From contig NC_067205.1 of the NCBI RefSeq assembly GCF_026262505.1, positions 24,089,585 through 24,153,584 on the forward strand: a stretch of DNA of 64,000 nucleotides. The letters run 5' to 3'. The DNA is from Trichomonas vaginalis G3. Its lineage: Eukaryota > Parabasalia > Trichomonadida > Trichomonadidae. The notes beneath the pieces are model-generated. The model saw only the letters and a list, made by a program, of their open reading frames with translations, was not told the origin of the DNA and made no database searches. Position numbers and translations under genes: made by a program. Shown here piece after piece: positions 49,288-57,538 of the stretch; position 1 is the first letter of the stretch; the number at the start of each line of letters is the position of its first letter.

Positions 49288-50064
49288 ATGTTGTTCTATT
49301 TGCAAAGTACAGACCCAAACGAATACGGAACAGTAAAGCTACAAACAAACTTAGGTCTTCAGAATGAAGCGCTTGCTTTCAGAGTTGTTGACTTCAATAC
49401 TATCGCTTCATTCGTTATAACAGATGAAACAGATTTCATGGAGCTTGAAATAGATGGAAAGAAGCACGAAATAAGATTTCACAATAATGTAGAATATAAG
49501 ATGGAAACATTAGCTGGAGTGTTAAATGCTCTCATAAATACTACAATAAACAAGGATAACGAAGAAAACTTAATGAATGTTAAACTTATTGCAGGAGTTT
49601 TGAAGTTCAGTTATGCGAAGGAGTTTAAGATAACACGAATGAGTCATAGAGTTCAATTGCTTCTGGGAGCATACCATATGACATTTCCTTTGAAAAGTAT
49701 TGACAAAACGATTGAGATGAAATCTGTTCCATACGTATGTTATGGTAATTGTTTATACATTGAGTCAAAAATAGCTAATGTCACAGGTATTTCAGGAGTT
49801 AATAGTAAAGGTTCAGTAGAATATAAGTCTTTCTGTTATGCAGTCAATTCAATGTTCATTCCAAACGTTCCTGTCATAGCAACTCATTTAGGTAAATGGG
49901 TTCGCATTAGTCCTCATAATTTGAAAGACATGCAATTCAGACTTGTTGACTTTCAAGGAGAGCCTGTAGAACTGAAGGCACCAGTGCGAATGACTGTTGA
50001 AGTTGACTTTTTAGAAAATATTAAATGCAACAGCTTACAAGAGAACTCAGAGCTAAAAATATAA
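49288..50064 (+). CDS. Structural protein shared with Maverick A
   Basis: 258 residues, intact, MLFYLQSTDPNEYGTVKLQT at the start. It is beta-rich throughout (ETDFMELEIDGKKHEIRFHN) and ends with ISPHNLKDMQFRLVDFQGEP then VRMTVEVDFLE. The frameshifted A gene at 12961-13647 has the same kind of ending and the same place next to the fibre gene. A minor virion protein, perhaps at the vertex carrying the fibre, is my inference. It diverges from the fibre gene with about 10 bp between, so the two share a promoter. Confidence 0.65.
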   Translation: MLFYLQSTDPNEYGTVKLQTNLGLQNEALAFRVVDFNTIASFVITDETDFMELEIDGKKHEIRFHNNVEYKMETLAGVLNALINTTINKDNEENLMNVKLIAGVLKFSYAKEFKITRMSHRVQLLLGAYHMTFPLKSIDKTIEMKSVPYVCYGNCLYIESKIANVTGISGVNSKGSVEYKSFCYAVNSMFIPNVPVIATHLGKWVRISPHNLKDMQFRLVDFQGEPVELKAPVRMTVEVDFLENIKCNSLQENSELKI

Positions 50065-50294
50065 AGTATGAATGTTATGTATTAGGTCATGAACTTTGGT
50101 TGTTGCTGTTTGATGAAACAAATGAGTTAGTTATGTCAGTCAAGAGAACAGAAAAAGGCGTCAAAGGCGCCGAGCGCAAAGCGCTATATTGTGTTAGTGA
50201 AAACTGCACCAAGTCAATAAGATTAGGTTTGCATTATGAAGATGAGTTCGATACTGTTGAAGAAGTTTTGGATAGATATATAAAATTGCTTTAA
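50025..50294 (+). CDS. Small overlapping Maverick B protein
   Basis: 89 residues, MQQLTRELRAKNIKYECYVL at the start, overlapping the end of the previous gene by 40 bp in another frame. It ends YEDEFDTVEEVLDRYIKLL. A mini-hairpin, AGCGC-AAA-GCGCT (50173-50185), is inside and encodes part of KGAERKALY. The overlap and the tail-to-tail contact with the next gene support real coding. Function unknown. Confidence 0.55.
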   Translation: MQQLTRELRAKNIKYECYVLGHELWLLLFDETNELVMSVKRTEKGVKGAERKALYCVSENCTKSIRLGLHYEDEFDTVEEVLDRYIKLL

Positions 50295-50940
50295 TTTACT
50301 AAAACATATTTCAAACAAAGTTTATATTCTGTTGAAAGTTTTGTATACTCGTTCGAATATTTATACTTAAACTCAACTCCTGTAGTTCCTGGTGTTTCAA
50401 TGATGCGGATGTTACCTATTTTCATGAATGGTGGCGTTTGACCACAGCATTCGATTTCAGGGTCGAGATAGTCAATGACACATTGTTTCCCTGTTATTCG
50501 TGATATAACATTTTCAAGGTCCTCCTTTGTTAGAATTATTTGGTTCTTGCTTATAAGATTTGTCAAAAGCTTCTTATCGTCTTTGAGTAAAATTGTTTGG
50601 TATAACTGAAGAAGGTAATGGTCTACGTTATCTGAAGGATTTGTTTGAACATTTGTGTAAGGGTTGTCGTTGGCTTCTCTTGAAAGAATTTGGTCCAGTG
50701 GTGGATACTCTAACTTAACATCTGATGTAGCGTTAGCGTTTGAAGCTGTGTTTAAATTCACGGCGCCATGCTCATGATGGGCTCTTTGAGCCCTCCCGAC
50801 TTAAGTTCTGGTTCTTTTTCTTTCAAACACTCTGAACTATAGTTCTTTATGACAATATTGTTTGTCGTTCGTGAGTCAACATTTGATGTTGGTTCAATTG
50901 GAACATTAACGGCACCAGCTAAGATGGATTTGCTTCTCAT
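50291..50940 (-). pseudogene. Conserved Cys-Cys-Gly protein of Maverick B (broken at a mini-hairpin)
   Basis: The N-terminal part (50940-50758) starts MRSKSILAGAVNVPIEPTSN. It runs into the hairpin GGGCTC-TTT-GAGCCC (50779-50793) and GGCGCC (50762-50767), then stops in MSMAP. The C-terminal part (50761-50291) continues in another frame with a Pro/Asn-rich linker and the conserved domain (NQIILTKEDLENVISRITGK, then LDPEIECCGQTPPFMKIG). It is the homologue of the A gene 11814-12467, which is intact and starts MRRRFTSQKNTNAK. The break lies at the hairpin, in a poorly conserved linker. Confidence 0.7.
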
Positions 50941-50965
50941 TTCATATAGAATAAAAACCTTTTAT

Positions 50966-51257
50966 ATGTATGAAATGAACAATATACTCGACAAGGGTTT
51001 GAATGTAAAGCTAACGAATGAAAATATTGTTGAATTCACTGAGACAGGTGCTGTATAAAGATGTAGAACTACTGAACAAAAGAGCTAAGGGAAGAAGCAG
51101 GAATATGAACAAAGGGTGGAAGCCTATAAAAATTTATGTCAATGATGGCTCAGGAGGTTCAAACATAAAGTATGCAGAAAGTTATAGAGTTTATGCTCTC
51201 AAAGGTGAAAAGCCTTCATTTAAGAACAGCTATTCTAACGCATATCCTCAAAAGTAA
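50966..51257 (+). pseudogene. Small Maverick B protein (frameshifted)
   Basis: Starts at tttatATG (MYEMNNILDKGLNVKLTNEN) and leaves the frame at TGAV near 51050. The coding pattern continues one base over (KDVELLNKRAKGRSRNMNKG, then WKPIKIYVNDGSGGSN) to TAA at 51257, about 97 codons. It diverges from the Cys-Cys-Gly gene. Function unknown. The next ~100 bp (51258-51360) hold only a possible 27-codon ORF. Confidence 0.5.
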
Positions 51258-51360
51258 CGGATGGGGAAGTGGATGATATGAATGACAGCAAAAATATTAA
51301 CAGAAATGGCGACAGAGATGCATGGAATTTGTTTACCATCAGTCAATTGAAGGTTAAACT

Positions 51361-52248
51361 TTAAAACAATGTTGGTCGTTCCCATGGAATATTTTTGACT
51401 TTAATGGTATTAGTCATGATATGAATCTCAAGGTATGAACGAGGAGAGATGAGAGACTTATATGCTTCCCAAATTTCTTCAAAAGGTAATGTTATACCTG
51501 ACTGTTTCCAAATGAGTTCAATATCATAGCGTGAGAAACCTTGAAAGATAACGAAGTCAGTTATGAGACGTTTTATGTTTAAAGCAAGGAAACGCCATGT
51601 TTGCATAAGTATTGCTACAGTTAAGTGGTAATGTCTGACTTTAGTTATGATGTTAGCTAATGGTGAGTCAGGCTTTGACACTAAACCTTTTCCGGCGAAG
51701 TCGTCACAAACGAGCAGAGTGTTTGAAGGATACTTTTTGAAGGGGTATTTTGAAAGTTTTGACAGAATGTAGTTTGTCAGTCGTTTCATATCGTAAACTC
51801 CTGAGTATTGACGTAAGTGGTGTTTGTCAATAATTCTTTCCATCTCTTCTGAAGTCTTTTGCATTCCTGACTGTATGAACTCTACAATAGCATAATATTT
51901 TCTCTTACGTCGAATGTAACGTTGAAGAAATTCAATGAGTTCGCTATCTGGAACTTTAACGACAGAGGCTTGAACTTTTGACATAAATGTTTTCGCTGTT
52001 GAGTCCATAGAGTCTGAAGTTGCTGATATAATGATTTGGTCATAATATGAATCTTGACCTAAACGTTCTGTTATAAGAATATGACGAATGAGGTTAAATG
52101 TCTTACCTGAACCCATCTTTCCACAATAGAAATACACACCATTTGAACAGAACTCATAGTCCTTGCTGAAAGGAAGAATGAGAGAAGAGTTAAGTTTGTC
52201 TGTAGTTTCATTCATGTCTTCATCTACGTCATGTATTAAATGCTTCAT
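51361..52248 (-). CDS. Packaging ATPase of Maverick B
   Basis: 295 residues, intact. Walker A is YCGKMGSGKTFN at residues 41-52. Walker B is NTLLVCDDFAG near 182. A polar/aromatic segment follows (VRHYHLTVAILMQTWRFLAL), and the conserved end VIFQGFSRYDIELIWKQSG. This is the FtsK-HerA-type genome packaging ATPase of Mavericks and related viruses, which drives DNA into the capsid. The A (10018-10840) and C (62461-63295) copies are inactivated, so this is the only open packaging ATPase in the window. Confidence 0.88.
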   Translation of the reverse strand: MKHLIHDVDEDMNETTDKLNSSLILPFSKDYEFCSNGVYFYCGKMGSGKTFNLIRHILITERLGQDSYYDQIIISATSDSMDSTAKTFMSKVQASVVKVPDSELIEFLQRYIRRKRKYYAIVEFIQSGMQKTSEEMERIIDKHHLRQYSGVYDMKRLTNYILSKLSKYPFKKYPSNTLLVCDDFAGKGLVSKPDSPLANIITKVRHYHLTVAILMQTWRFLALNIKRLITDFVIFQGFSRYDIELIWKQSGITLPFEEIWEAYKSLISPRSYLEIHIMTNTIKVKNIPWERPTLF

Positions 52249-52264
52249 TTTATCTCCATTAAAA

Positions 52265-53146
52265 ATGCAAGTCAGAAATATTCAGAACATAGCACCGAGT
52301 CTAACTGACAAGAGTATAAAGATATACTATGAACACGTTATGATGAAACCTACCAAAATTCAAGAAAGTCAGTATACTTATGAATATCCAAGACACTGGG
52401 TAGAGTATGTAGGAGGTGAGAAAGCTATTGAAATAAGACAAGTTAGAAGTATTCCAGCAGGAAGACAATATTATTGAAGAACTTTAATGTTTTGAGGTAT
52501 AATGATGAAACAAAGAAGCAAGATAGTTTTCCCTGTTGCTGTGTATGTGAACTTAGACACAGGAGATGACATGAAAGTTTTTAATACAAAGCTTCAAACG
52601 GTAGTGAGAGAACAACTGACTGCGGAAGGGCATCCATTACCTTCAGAAGTTACCATAGTATATAATTTTGAAACAAATGCAATAGATTTTAAAGTCGTCT
52701 CTGCAAAGAAGTCAGGTTTTACATTTAATGAAGCAGATGTATATTCGAATGAAAACTTCAAAGCTATTGCATGGTTAGATAATGACGATTGCTTTAAGAA
52801 AATATTTAAATACAGTGACTCAACGATGTCAATAGATGACCTTCGTGGAATGTTACCATCGACGTTTACAGTAGAAGGTTCAGCAGGATTGCTTACAAGA
52901 TTGTCAATTGGTGGTATTTGGTCTCGTGAGAACATTGTTATAAAATCCAGTATAAGTGAATTTGCTGAAGAATCTATATTATGTCTTTCAAACTACATGT
53001 ATTCGCCACCGAAGCATTATAGTATAACAAACTTTGTCAGTAAGTTTAACATAAGACTTGTCGAACCTTCTTCAATGAAAGATGTTGTGCTACCTAAAGA
53101 TGGAAAGGATGGACTCATTATTGAGATGATTTTAATAGCATATTAA
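52265..53146 (+). pseudogene. Candidate second minor capsid protein of Maverick B
   Basis: 70 codons from MQVRNIQNIAPSLTDKSIKI (start at 52265, 16 bp from the divergent ATPase gene) end at a TGA (52475-52477) after PAGRQYY. The same frame past the stop has coding character (KNFNVLRYNDETKK), then a shift leads into the 214-codon ORF 52502-53146 (VFPVAVYVNLDTGDDMKVFN). I read these as one gene of about 290 codons with a nonsense codon and a frameshift. Two separate genes are possible because the second has its own ATG. YEYPRHWVEYVGGEKAIEIR resembles the start of the gene at 37047. Confidence 0.45.
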
Positions 53147-53344
53147 ATGAGCTTGTTCTTAAAGGTCGTTCATGATGAAATAACTGTTGTAGAAGATGTT
53201 AGCAATTGTTCAGACATTTTGAAGCGTATAGATGAGATAAGAAAGAAGTTTATGAATGAGAATGTTTATGTTTCATTGACTTTCTCCAGTAACGAGAACT
53301 TTTATGAGATAATATTGAAGAGAGATGATTTTAATATGGTGTAA
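53147..53344 (+). CDS. Small Maverick B protein (65 residues)
   Basis: MSLFLKVVHDEITVVEDVSN at the start. Its ATG follows the previous TAA directly (TAAATG), and its own TAA is followed directly by the next ATG, a tight head-to-tail set that supports coding. Ends LKRDDFNMV. Not recognised. Confidence 0.55.
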   Translation: MSLFLKVVHDEITVVEDVSNCSDILKRIDEIRKKFMNENVYVSLTFSSNENFYEIILKRDDFNMV

Positions 53345-53870
53345 ATGGTAGCTTGGACAGCTTTAGGCGCAATGGGAACAAAAGCATTAGCATTTGGAGC
53401 AAAAGCACTTGGGCTTATGACGCAGTAAATAAAATGAGTGGAGGAAGAGTTTCGAAGACATTAGATGCAAATAAAGGAAGATTGGAGGCTGGGTTGCAAA
53501 GAAGTTAAGATTAAATAAAATAGGGCTCATAAATAAAGCATCCAATTTGGTTGCGACTGAGTCAGAAAATGCTTTAGGAAAGGACGATGAGTTTGCAAAA
53601 CACGCAAAAGACTTTAATGACCAGATGAAAGGTGAAACAATGCATTTAAATAGAGTCGATGGAACTAAAGAAAATGTTTCTTCTCCACCAGTAGTTCTTC
53701 CGTATGGTCCCTATGGAATGTATGGAAATCCTTACGAAAGACCATTTGACCCATTGACTGGTGGAAGTAACTGGTATCATTACGGACGAAGAAGAAAGAC
53801 AGTCAAGTTGGAGACAGACGTGAAGAAAGCAACTAAAAAGAAACCAAGGAAGAGAGTTATAAAGCAATGA
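53345..53870 (+). pseudogene. Amphipathic/basic virion-type protein of Maverick B (two frameshifts)
   Basis: Three frames in turn give MVAWTALGAMGTKALAFGAK, then VSKTLDANKGRLEAG, then KLRLNKIGLINKASNLVATE and an end with FDPLTGGSNWYHYGRRRKTV and a Lys/Arg-rich tail. The start is Gly/Ala-rich and hydrophobic; the rest is basic. This combination recalls the small amphipathic proteins of Mavericks A and C (7807-8043) and membrane-lytic or core proteins of adenoviruses. Its end lies at the inner edge of the right TIR. The role is inferred from composition. Confidence 0.5.
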
Positions 53871-54551
53871 ATTCAACGGGTGAGAAAAGAGGTGAAAAAA
53901 GAGGTGAGATCTCACCACTTCACCTAAATTTATTTTTGTGCTATGTTTTCATACGTGTGAGGGTGGTGATATCATTAATTTTTAAGTTTATTTTTATATT
54001 TTATTTTTATTTTATTTTTATATAAATGACGAAAACTATTGAGATAACAAACTACAACGGTCATGAGTTCAAGAATTTGTTCTTCGTTCCTCGTGAAAAT
54101 ACATTCTATCAGATACGAGGGAGAAAGGGTAAAGTTAGTTTGAGCGTTTATGAAGGAATGAAGAATGGAAAGTTTATACAAGCATACGATACAAACGGTA
54201 AACGTGTTTCATTACATTTGTCAAAACTTACTAACATTTATTTTGACAGTGACTTTGACCTATATGAAGAAGAAAGTGAGTCAGAAGATTATGAGCTGTT
54301 ATGTGAAGCACAGCAATGGGAGGAGTTGCAATACTTTTGTAAGTGAGAACGTTTATTTTTACATTAGTGAAGTCGTTTGTGAAAACGTTAGTGAAGTGAA
54401 GTGGTTGGCGGCTTTGTAAATATTTAATGTTAAGTTAGTGTTGTCGTTTGTGTTGTAAAATATACGTTAATGGTTTTGTAAAGTGTCAGATTCACATATA
54501 ATGGGTAAGGAGGCTCGCAGTGCCTCCGTACACAACTTAGGGATACTAACT
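53845..54551. repeat. Maverick B right terminal inverted repeat (no hairpin pair)
   Basis: Reverse complement of the left TIR, without the 32-bp double mini-hairpin. The outer hairpin GGAGGC...GCCTCC (54509-54527) is kept. Confidence 0.9.
54026..54346 (+). CDS. Terminal-repeat gene of Maverick B, right copy
   Basis: Same 106-residue product as 33395-33715, with the same T-rich tract and tatataaATG. It reads outward. The identity of the two copies suggests that the ends are kept alike, as expected for termini copied in each round of protein-primed replication. Confidence 0.75.
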   Translation: MTKTIEITNYNGHEFKNLFFVPRENTFYQIRGRKGKVSLSVYEGMKNGKFIQAYDTNGKRVSLHLSKLTNIYFDSDFDLYEEESESEDYELLCEAQQWEELQYFCK

Positions 54552-54814
54552 TCTTTAATCCGTTCTTCATAATATTCAGGGAAAACATCAGGTTCTTTAG
54601 GTTTGTTTTCTTTTTTAGATGTGGGATATAAGAAATTTATAACATCATTTTTATTCATTTTTCCATCATAATCAAATTCATTTAAGAACTCCGCGAATTT
54701 TTGACAATTTCTTAAATAATATTTATCAACTTCATAACCCGCCTCCTCTAATATATCCTTTATTTCCTCATTTGTGAATCCTGAATTTTTAACATCGTTA
54801 GTTTTGACGCTCAT
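54552..54814 (-). pseudogene. Maverick A hypothetical gene, 5' part (broken by Maverick B)
   Basis: The start is the ATG giving MSVKTNDVKNSGFTNEEIKD. This is the N-terminal ~88 residues of the gene whose remainder is 32329-33189. It has a small helical domain (EEAGYEVDKYYLRNCQKFAE, then LNEFDYDGKMNKNDV) that resembles the 70-codon N-terminal piece of the B polymerase gene (TEANIEVAKHYTTNKKALAD, then LNDYNGEITYDRI). An apparent C-terminal extension to 54467 is Maverick B TIR. Confidence 0.7.
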
Positions 54815-54861
54815 TTCATACAAAATAAAAATAAATTATTCAAATCATTAATTTCATAAAT

Positions 54862-54984
54862 TCATTTAATCATTAGTTTTAATTTCTTTTCTTTTTCTCG
54901 TTTATGACTCCATTGATTATGACTTCATTGATTCCATTCATGATTTAAACAATGTTTAATTAATCGTGGAATATCTGACATCAT
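54862..54984 (-). pseudogene. Small Maverick protein MMSDIPR, A copy (nonsense)
   Basis: Reads MMSDIPRLIKHCLNHEWNQ, then an in-frame TGA, then a basic tail. The Maverick C copy (57362-57481) is open. Upstream sequence (cttttataaaagaagctata) is the same in both. So a ~40-residue protein belongs to the C-type end of these elements. Confidence 0.6.
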
Positions 54985-55025
54985 CTATATATAGCTTCTT
55001 TTATAAAAGATGAAATATATTTTTT

Positions 55026-55179
55026 ATGTATGGGCTGAGTGTAAATGTCTTACAATTTTGAAAATTTTTAAATCTTGATTTATTCAAAAACGTAAGAATA
55101 AAAACCGTAAGAATCATACATTTTTTACTTCATATGTTAAAAAAATGATACAAAATCATTCAATATTGTATGAATTCTT
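55026..55179 (-). repeat. Relic of a C-type Maverick terminus inside the A right end
   Basis: This segment matches 57115-57270 in reverse, i.e. the terminal region of Maverick C without its outermost ~43 bp. It is joined directly to the end of the A-type terminal repeat. The right end of A therefore has two termini in series. Confidence 0.8.
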
Positions 55180-55187
55180 AATTTCTT

Positions 55188-55568
55188 TTACTCATGAAAA
55201 TAATTATTTCTAATTTCTTTTACTCTCTCGTACATACTAGATTTGAAGAATTCAGAACATTTCCCATAATCTCCTAAATGTTTTCTTATCTTATTGGTTT
55301 TCCATTCATTATATGAAACTGTATAAACTTTATCTTTATCTTTGCATCTTTCATCACTTCCAATATATTTATATTTCAATTTTGATTTATTGGTTTCATA
55401 TTCATTAACGTTTAATAATTCACAGTCTTCCTTTTTAAATAAATGTTTTATGTATTCAGGATTAACAATTCTATAATATTGCTTCCCTTTAAATCTTTGA
55501 ATATAAACAGGAACACCATCCTCTAAAATTCGATAATCTATTTTATCTGGTTTTACTTGTTGGGTCAT
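55188..55568 (-). CDS. Terminal-repeat gene of Maverick A, right copy
   Basis: 126 residues, same product as 6450-6830 (one residue in NEYETNKSK differs), same start signal (cttacataaATG). It lies in the right TIR (55188-55743). The gene is the innermost part of the repeat; directly inside it the C-type terminus relic begins. Confidence 0.75.
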   Translation of the reverse strand: MTQQVKPDKIDYRILEDGVPVYIQRFKGKQYYRIVNPEYIKHLFKKEDCELLNVNEYETNKSKLKYKYIGSDERCKDKDKVYTVSYNEWKTNKIRKHLGDYGKCSEFFKSSMYERVKEIRNNYFHE

Positions 55569-55749
55569 TTATGTAAGAATAAAAAAATAAATTATTTTAA
55601 AAATAACTTTAATTTTTTTAATGGTTTATAAATAAATATATTTTTTATTTCATATGTCAAAAAAAATGATACAAAATCGTTCAATATTGTATGAATTCTT
55701 ACGTTTACAAAAAAAGTCACAAAACCCATCCTATCCTACTACTATTTGA

Positions 55750-55892
55750 TTTTATATTTTATCATATTTACAAATTAACAAAAAGAAACAAATGTTAACG
55801 CATTACCGAACAATTTATCATGTTGATATTAATTACAATGAAAAATTATTTTTTTCATTTTTGATATTTTCGAAAAAAAAACCAAACAAGTT
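55750..55892. other. Host flank between Maverick A and the hydrolase gene
   Basis: Short AT-rich stretch with the 3' end of the hydrolase gene. Maverick A landed about 150 bp past that gene's stop codon, so the gene is not harmed. Confidence 0.7.
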
Positions 55893-56801
55893 TTACTTCT
55901 TCATACTGATAACAGTATTGATGAAGTGGAAAAGCTTCGTAAGAGAAGATTTTCTTGTATCGTATTTTGTTGTATCATGAGGCCCATTTTTGAAATCAAC
56001 GACCTCAATATGAGTATCTGGAAATCGTTCTTTCATAGATTTGGCCCAGTTAATGTTATTTATAGGAATAACAAGGTTATCAATCATTCCCTGAATGAAT
56101 AACATATGTAAACCAGTCGGATATAGATTATCGTTATCTTTACAAAAGTTCATGGCCTCAAATACTGATTTCAAGAGATAAGGAGTGATATATTTGTTAA
56201 CGTAAGGAGATTGGAGCACCATCTCTTTATACCCATCATGGTAACATGATTTCCTTACATCTAATCCAGTATCTAGTTGTAAACTCGGATAGATTAAATT
56301 TGAAATTGTTAAAAACGATTTCATTACGATATTTTGCTTTAAAATACCAGTAGTTTCAAGCCAAGGCGCATGCAATATAATACCCGCAAGCATATTTACT
56401 TCTGTTGAATGTTTAAGTGCGAATGTTAAAGCAGCTAATCCTCCTAACGAATGACCCATAAGGAATATGGGTTTAGAAGGATATAGAATTGCGGCATATT
56501 GTATGAGTTCTTTCGTTTCTTCGATTATTTCCCAAACTGTTGTGTAAGAACGAATTCCTGGCGATTTTCCGTTACCTAAATGATCTGTGGCTAGTGCAGC
56601 TCCTTTATGATTTGGTATTTCTCTTAAAAAATTGGCATTAAAAGCAACACAATTGCACAAACCGTGTAAAAATAATAAAATGTAGTCTGGTTCGCCATCG
56701 TTACAACGCCAATGGCATCCACAGACATGGGATTTTCCAACAGGAAGTTCAAATTCTTCGCCATCGAAATCTCCTGACCAATTTACTCCATTTATATCCA
56801 T
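55893..56801 (-). CDS. Host alpha/beta hydrolase, S33 / monoacylglycerol lipase-like
   Basis: 302 residues, MDINGVNWSGDFDGEEFELP at the start. The oxyanion strand is LLFLHGLCNC near residue 50. The nucleophile elbow GHSLGG lies near 117. An acid is seen in FIQGMIDNLV near 240, and the His in NGPHDTTKY near 276, giving a complete Ser-Asp-His triad. The closest family by motif is the serine aminopeptidase S33 / monoacylglycerol lipase group, large in Trichomonas. It probably splits an ester or lipid in the cytoplasm; no signal peptide is seen. Intact, single-exon, host codon style. A host Inr-like TCACTT lies about 28 nt upstream of the ATG. Confidence 0.85.
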   Translation of the reverse strand: MDINGVNWSGDFDGEEFELPVGKSHVCGCHWRCNDGEPDYILLFLHGLCNCVAFNANFLREIPNHKGAALATDHLGNGKSPGIRSYTTVWEIIEETKELIQYAAILYPSKPIFLMGHSLGGLAALTFALKHSTEVNMLAGIILHAPWLETTGILKQNIVMKSFLTISNLIYPSLQLDTGLDVRKSCYHDGYKEMVLQSPYVNKYITPYLLKSVFEAMNFCKDNDNLYPTGLHMLFIQGMIDNLVIPINNINWAKSMKERFPDTHIEVVDFKNGPHDTTKYDTRKSSLTKLFHFINTVISMKK

Positions 56802-56825
56802 AAGATTTTATTTTTGATAGCTAAA

Positions 56826-56831
56826 AAGTGA
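56826..56831 (-). promoter_or_regulatory. Host Inr-like element of the hydrolase gene
   Basis: On the minus strand TCACTT fits the Trichomonas initiator consensus TCA+1YWW and places the transcription start about 28 nt before the ATG. Short motif, so chance is possible. It contrasts with the TAAATG starts of the Maverick genes. Confidence 0.45.
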
Positions 56832-56940
56832 CAAAATTTTTAACTCACATTCATTACAGATTAAATTTACTGTGATGTCTCAATGTACTCATATATATTT
56901 CGTAATTTCTCTCAATATTTGATACATGGAAGATCAATTC

Positions 56941-57071
56941 TTATAACTTTTTTTCATTGATATTTGCACCATGTGAAATAAGAAGTTCTATTGTTTCTTT
57001 ACTATTATTAATTGTTGCATAATAGAGTACGGTTCTTCCATCTTTATCTTTTTCATTGATATTTGCACTAT
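56941..57071 (-). pseudogene. 3' end of a host ankyrin-repeat gene cut by Maverick C
   Basis: Read on the minus strand from the Maverick C boundary, the frame is open: ANINEKDKDGRTVLYYATIN, then KETIELLISHGANINEKKL and TAA. This is one typical ankyrin repeat and the start of the next, as in the very large Trichomonas ankyrin family. Everything upstream lies beyond Maverick C and outside the window. The likely 6-bp target, CACTAT, is at 57066-57071. Confidence 0.85.
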
Positions 57072-57361
57072 AGTAGTAGGATAGGATGGGTTGTGTGACT
57101 TTTTTTGTAAACGTAAGAATTCATGCAATATCGAGCGATTTTGTATCATTTTTTTTAACATATGAAGTAAAAAATGTATGATTCTTACGGTTTTTATTCT
57201 TACGTTTTTGAATAAATCAAGATTTAAAAAATTTTCAAAATTGTAAGACATTTACACTCAGCCCATACATAATGAAATAAAAAATAAATCATTAAAAAAT
57301 TAACATTAATTTTAAAATAATTTATTTTTTATCTTTTATAAAAGAAGCTATATATATAGAT

Positions 57362-57481
57362 GATGTCAGATATTCCGCGATTAATTAAACATTGTTTAAA
57401 TCCTGAATGGAATCAATGGAGTCATAATCAAAGACCTCATAAACGAGAGAGTAAAAGATTCACTACCATAATGAAATAAAA
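57362..57481 (+). CDS. Small Maverick C protein MMSDIPR (39 residues)
   Basis: MMSDIPRLIKHCLNPEWNQW, then a His/Arg/Lys-rich tail to TAA. A T-rich tract lies about 45 bp upstream. The decayed copy at the right end of Maverick A (54862-54984) differs mainly in the tail, and its conservation around the nonsense codon suggests that the ORF was once used. Function unknown. Confidence 0.5.
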
Positions 57482-57538
57482 AATAAAAAAATAAACTTTA
57501 AAAAATTCAATGTCTCAGAATCAACATTGAACTTTAAG

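Larger units (their letters stand above)
33190..54551. mobile_element. Maverick/Polinton B, complete, inserted in Maverick A
   Basis: The ends are inverted copies beginning AGTTAGTATCCCTAAGTTG, flanked by the 5-bp duplication TCTTT (33185-33189 and 54552-54556). Length 21,362 bp. Terminal repeats of about 700 bp contain a 106-residue gene at both ends. Contents: major capsid, type B polymerase, KilA-N-like protein, GIY-YIG-type protein, integrase, long fibre, shared structural genes and packaging ATPase. No primase-helicase was found. GC-rich mini-hairpins are scattered through it and are not seen in A or C. Several genes have frameshifts. Confidence 0.95.
6275..55743. mobile_element. Maverick/Polinton A (hosts two large passengers)
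   Basis: The two ends are inverted copies beginning AGTAGTAGGATAGGATGGG, flanked by the 6-bp duplication ATTTGA (6269-6274 and 55744-55749). Maverick ends usually begin with AG and make 5-6 bp duplications. The total of 49.5 kb falls to about 20.5 kb after removing Maverick B with its 5-bp duplication (21.4 kb) and the insertion in the polymerase gene with one 80-bp repeat (7.6 kb), the normal Maverick size. Contents in order: terminal gene, small genes, capsid, ATPase, structural genes, appendage protein, KilA-N protein, primase-helicase, integrase, DNA polymerase, split gene, terminal gene. Many genes carry frameshifts, so this copy is probably immobile now. Confidence 0.93.

Noticed and set aside
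6275-55743. One giant 49-kb Maverick
   Set aside because: Inner termini and target duplications at 33190 and 54551, and the 80-bp repeats at 24084 and 31717, show nested insertions into a ~20.5-kb element.
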